From the NCBI GenBank assembly GCA_014360105.1, contig JACIYD010000100.1, positions 1-6,329 on the forward strand: 6,329 nt of DNA. The letters are read 5' to 3'. The stretch comes from Clostridia bacterium. GTDB lineage: Bacteria > Bacillota > DSM-521 > Neomoorellales > SLTJ01. How positions within the stretch are numbered: the first letter of the stretch is position 1; every line of letters begins with the position of its first letter. The position numbers and the translations under genes are program-made. Below are positions 6,195-6,329 of this stretch, piece by piece. The notes beneath the pieces were generated by a model. The model was not told the origin of the DNA, did no database searches, and worked only from the letters and a program-made list of their open reading frames with translations.

Positions 6195-6329
6195 ACCAGA
6201 CCAGCGGTACTACCCATAGTGCCTTCACTGCCTCTTGGCAGGGCGGGGGTGCGGGGGTGCCGGCGAGAAGAACGGCTGCGAGGCAGTCTCTGGGGATGGC
6301 TGTGTTGAGAGGGGCGTGGTTGGAACCCG

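Noticed and set aside
6119..6329. Partial coding gene running off the 3' edge
   Set aside because: 70 open codons in GC-rich DNA can arise by chance. There is no Shine-Dalgarno, no recognised motif, and the terminator-like hairpin falls within it. Reported only as an observation.

Overview
The window is a bacterial, GC-rich (roughly 60-65% by eye), densely packed stretch with every convincing gene on the + strand. Strong Shine-Dalgarno sequences and four TTG starts in a row (livG, livF and both dehydratase subunits) fit a Gram-positive, Firmicutes-type translation style. A high-GC, possibly thermophilic clostridial lineage (Peptococcaceae/Moorella-like) is my best guess. It rests on style and gene content, not on a marker gene.

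Region 1 (1-1993) is the 3' end of a branched-chain-amino-acid-type (HAAT family) ABC importer operon: the C-terminal part of permease LivM, then ATPases LivG and LivF. The genes abut or overlap by a few bases and each ATPase gene has its own strong ribosome binding site. LivH and the periplasmic or lipoprotein binding protein would lie upstream, outside the window.

Region 2 (1994-2066) is a 73-bp spacer holding mutually exclusive small hairpins, one followed by TTTT, and a short possible leader reading frame. It probably separates two transcription or regulation units.

Region 3 (2067-4731) is a three-gene metabolic module: large and small subunits of a LeuC/LeuD (aconitase-superfamily) hydro-lyase, then an isocitrate lyase/PEP mutase-family C-C lyase with the KRCGH catalytic loop. 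Neither leuA nor leuB is present here. The pairing matches the last two steps of the nicotinate-fermentation pathway of Eubacterium barkeri: dimethylmaleate hydratase DmdAB makes (2R,3S)-2,3-dimethylmalate, and 2,3-dimethylmalate lyase Dml splits it to propionate and pyruvate. A related 2-methylmalate- or methylisocitrate-type substrate is the main alternative.

Region 4 (4732-6092) is a 98-bp gap with a strong GC-rich hairpin, then a 12-TM major facilitator transporter whose start codon sits inside a second perfect hairpin. It is a natural candidate for import of the substrate, or export of the acid product, of the module. Region 5 (6093-6329) has no convincing gene, one weak terminator-like hairpin and a G-rich patch.
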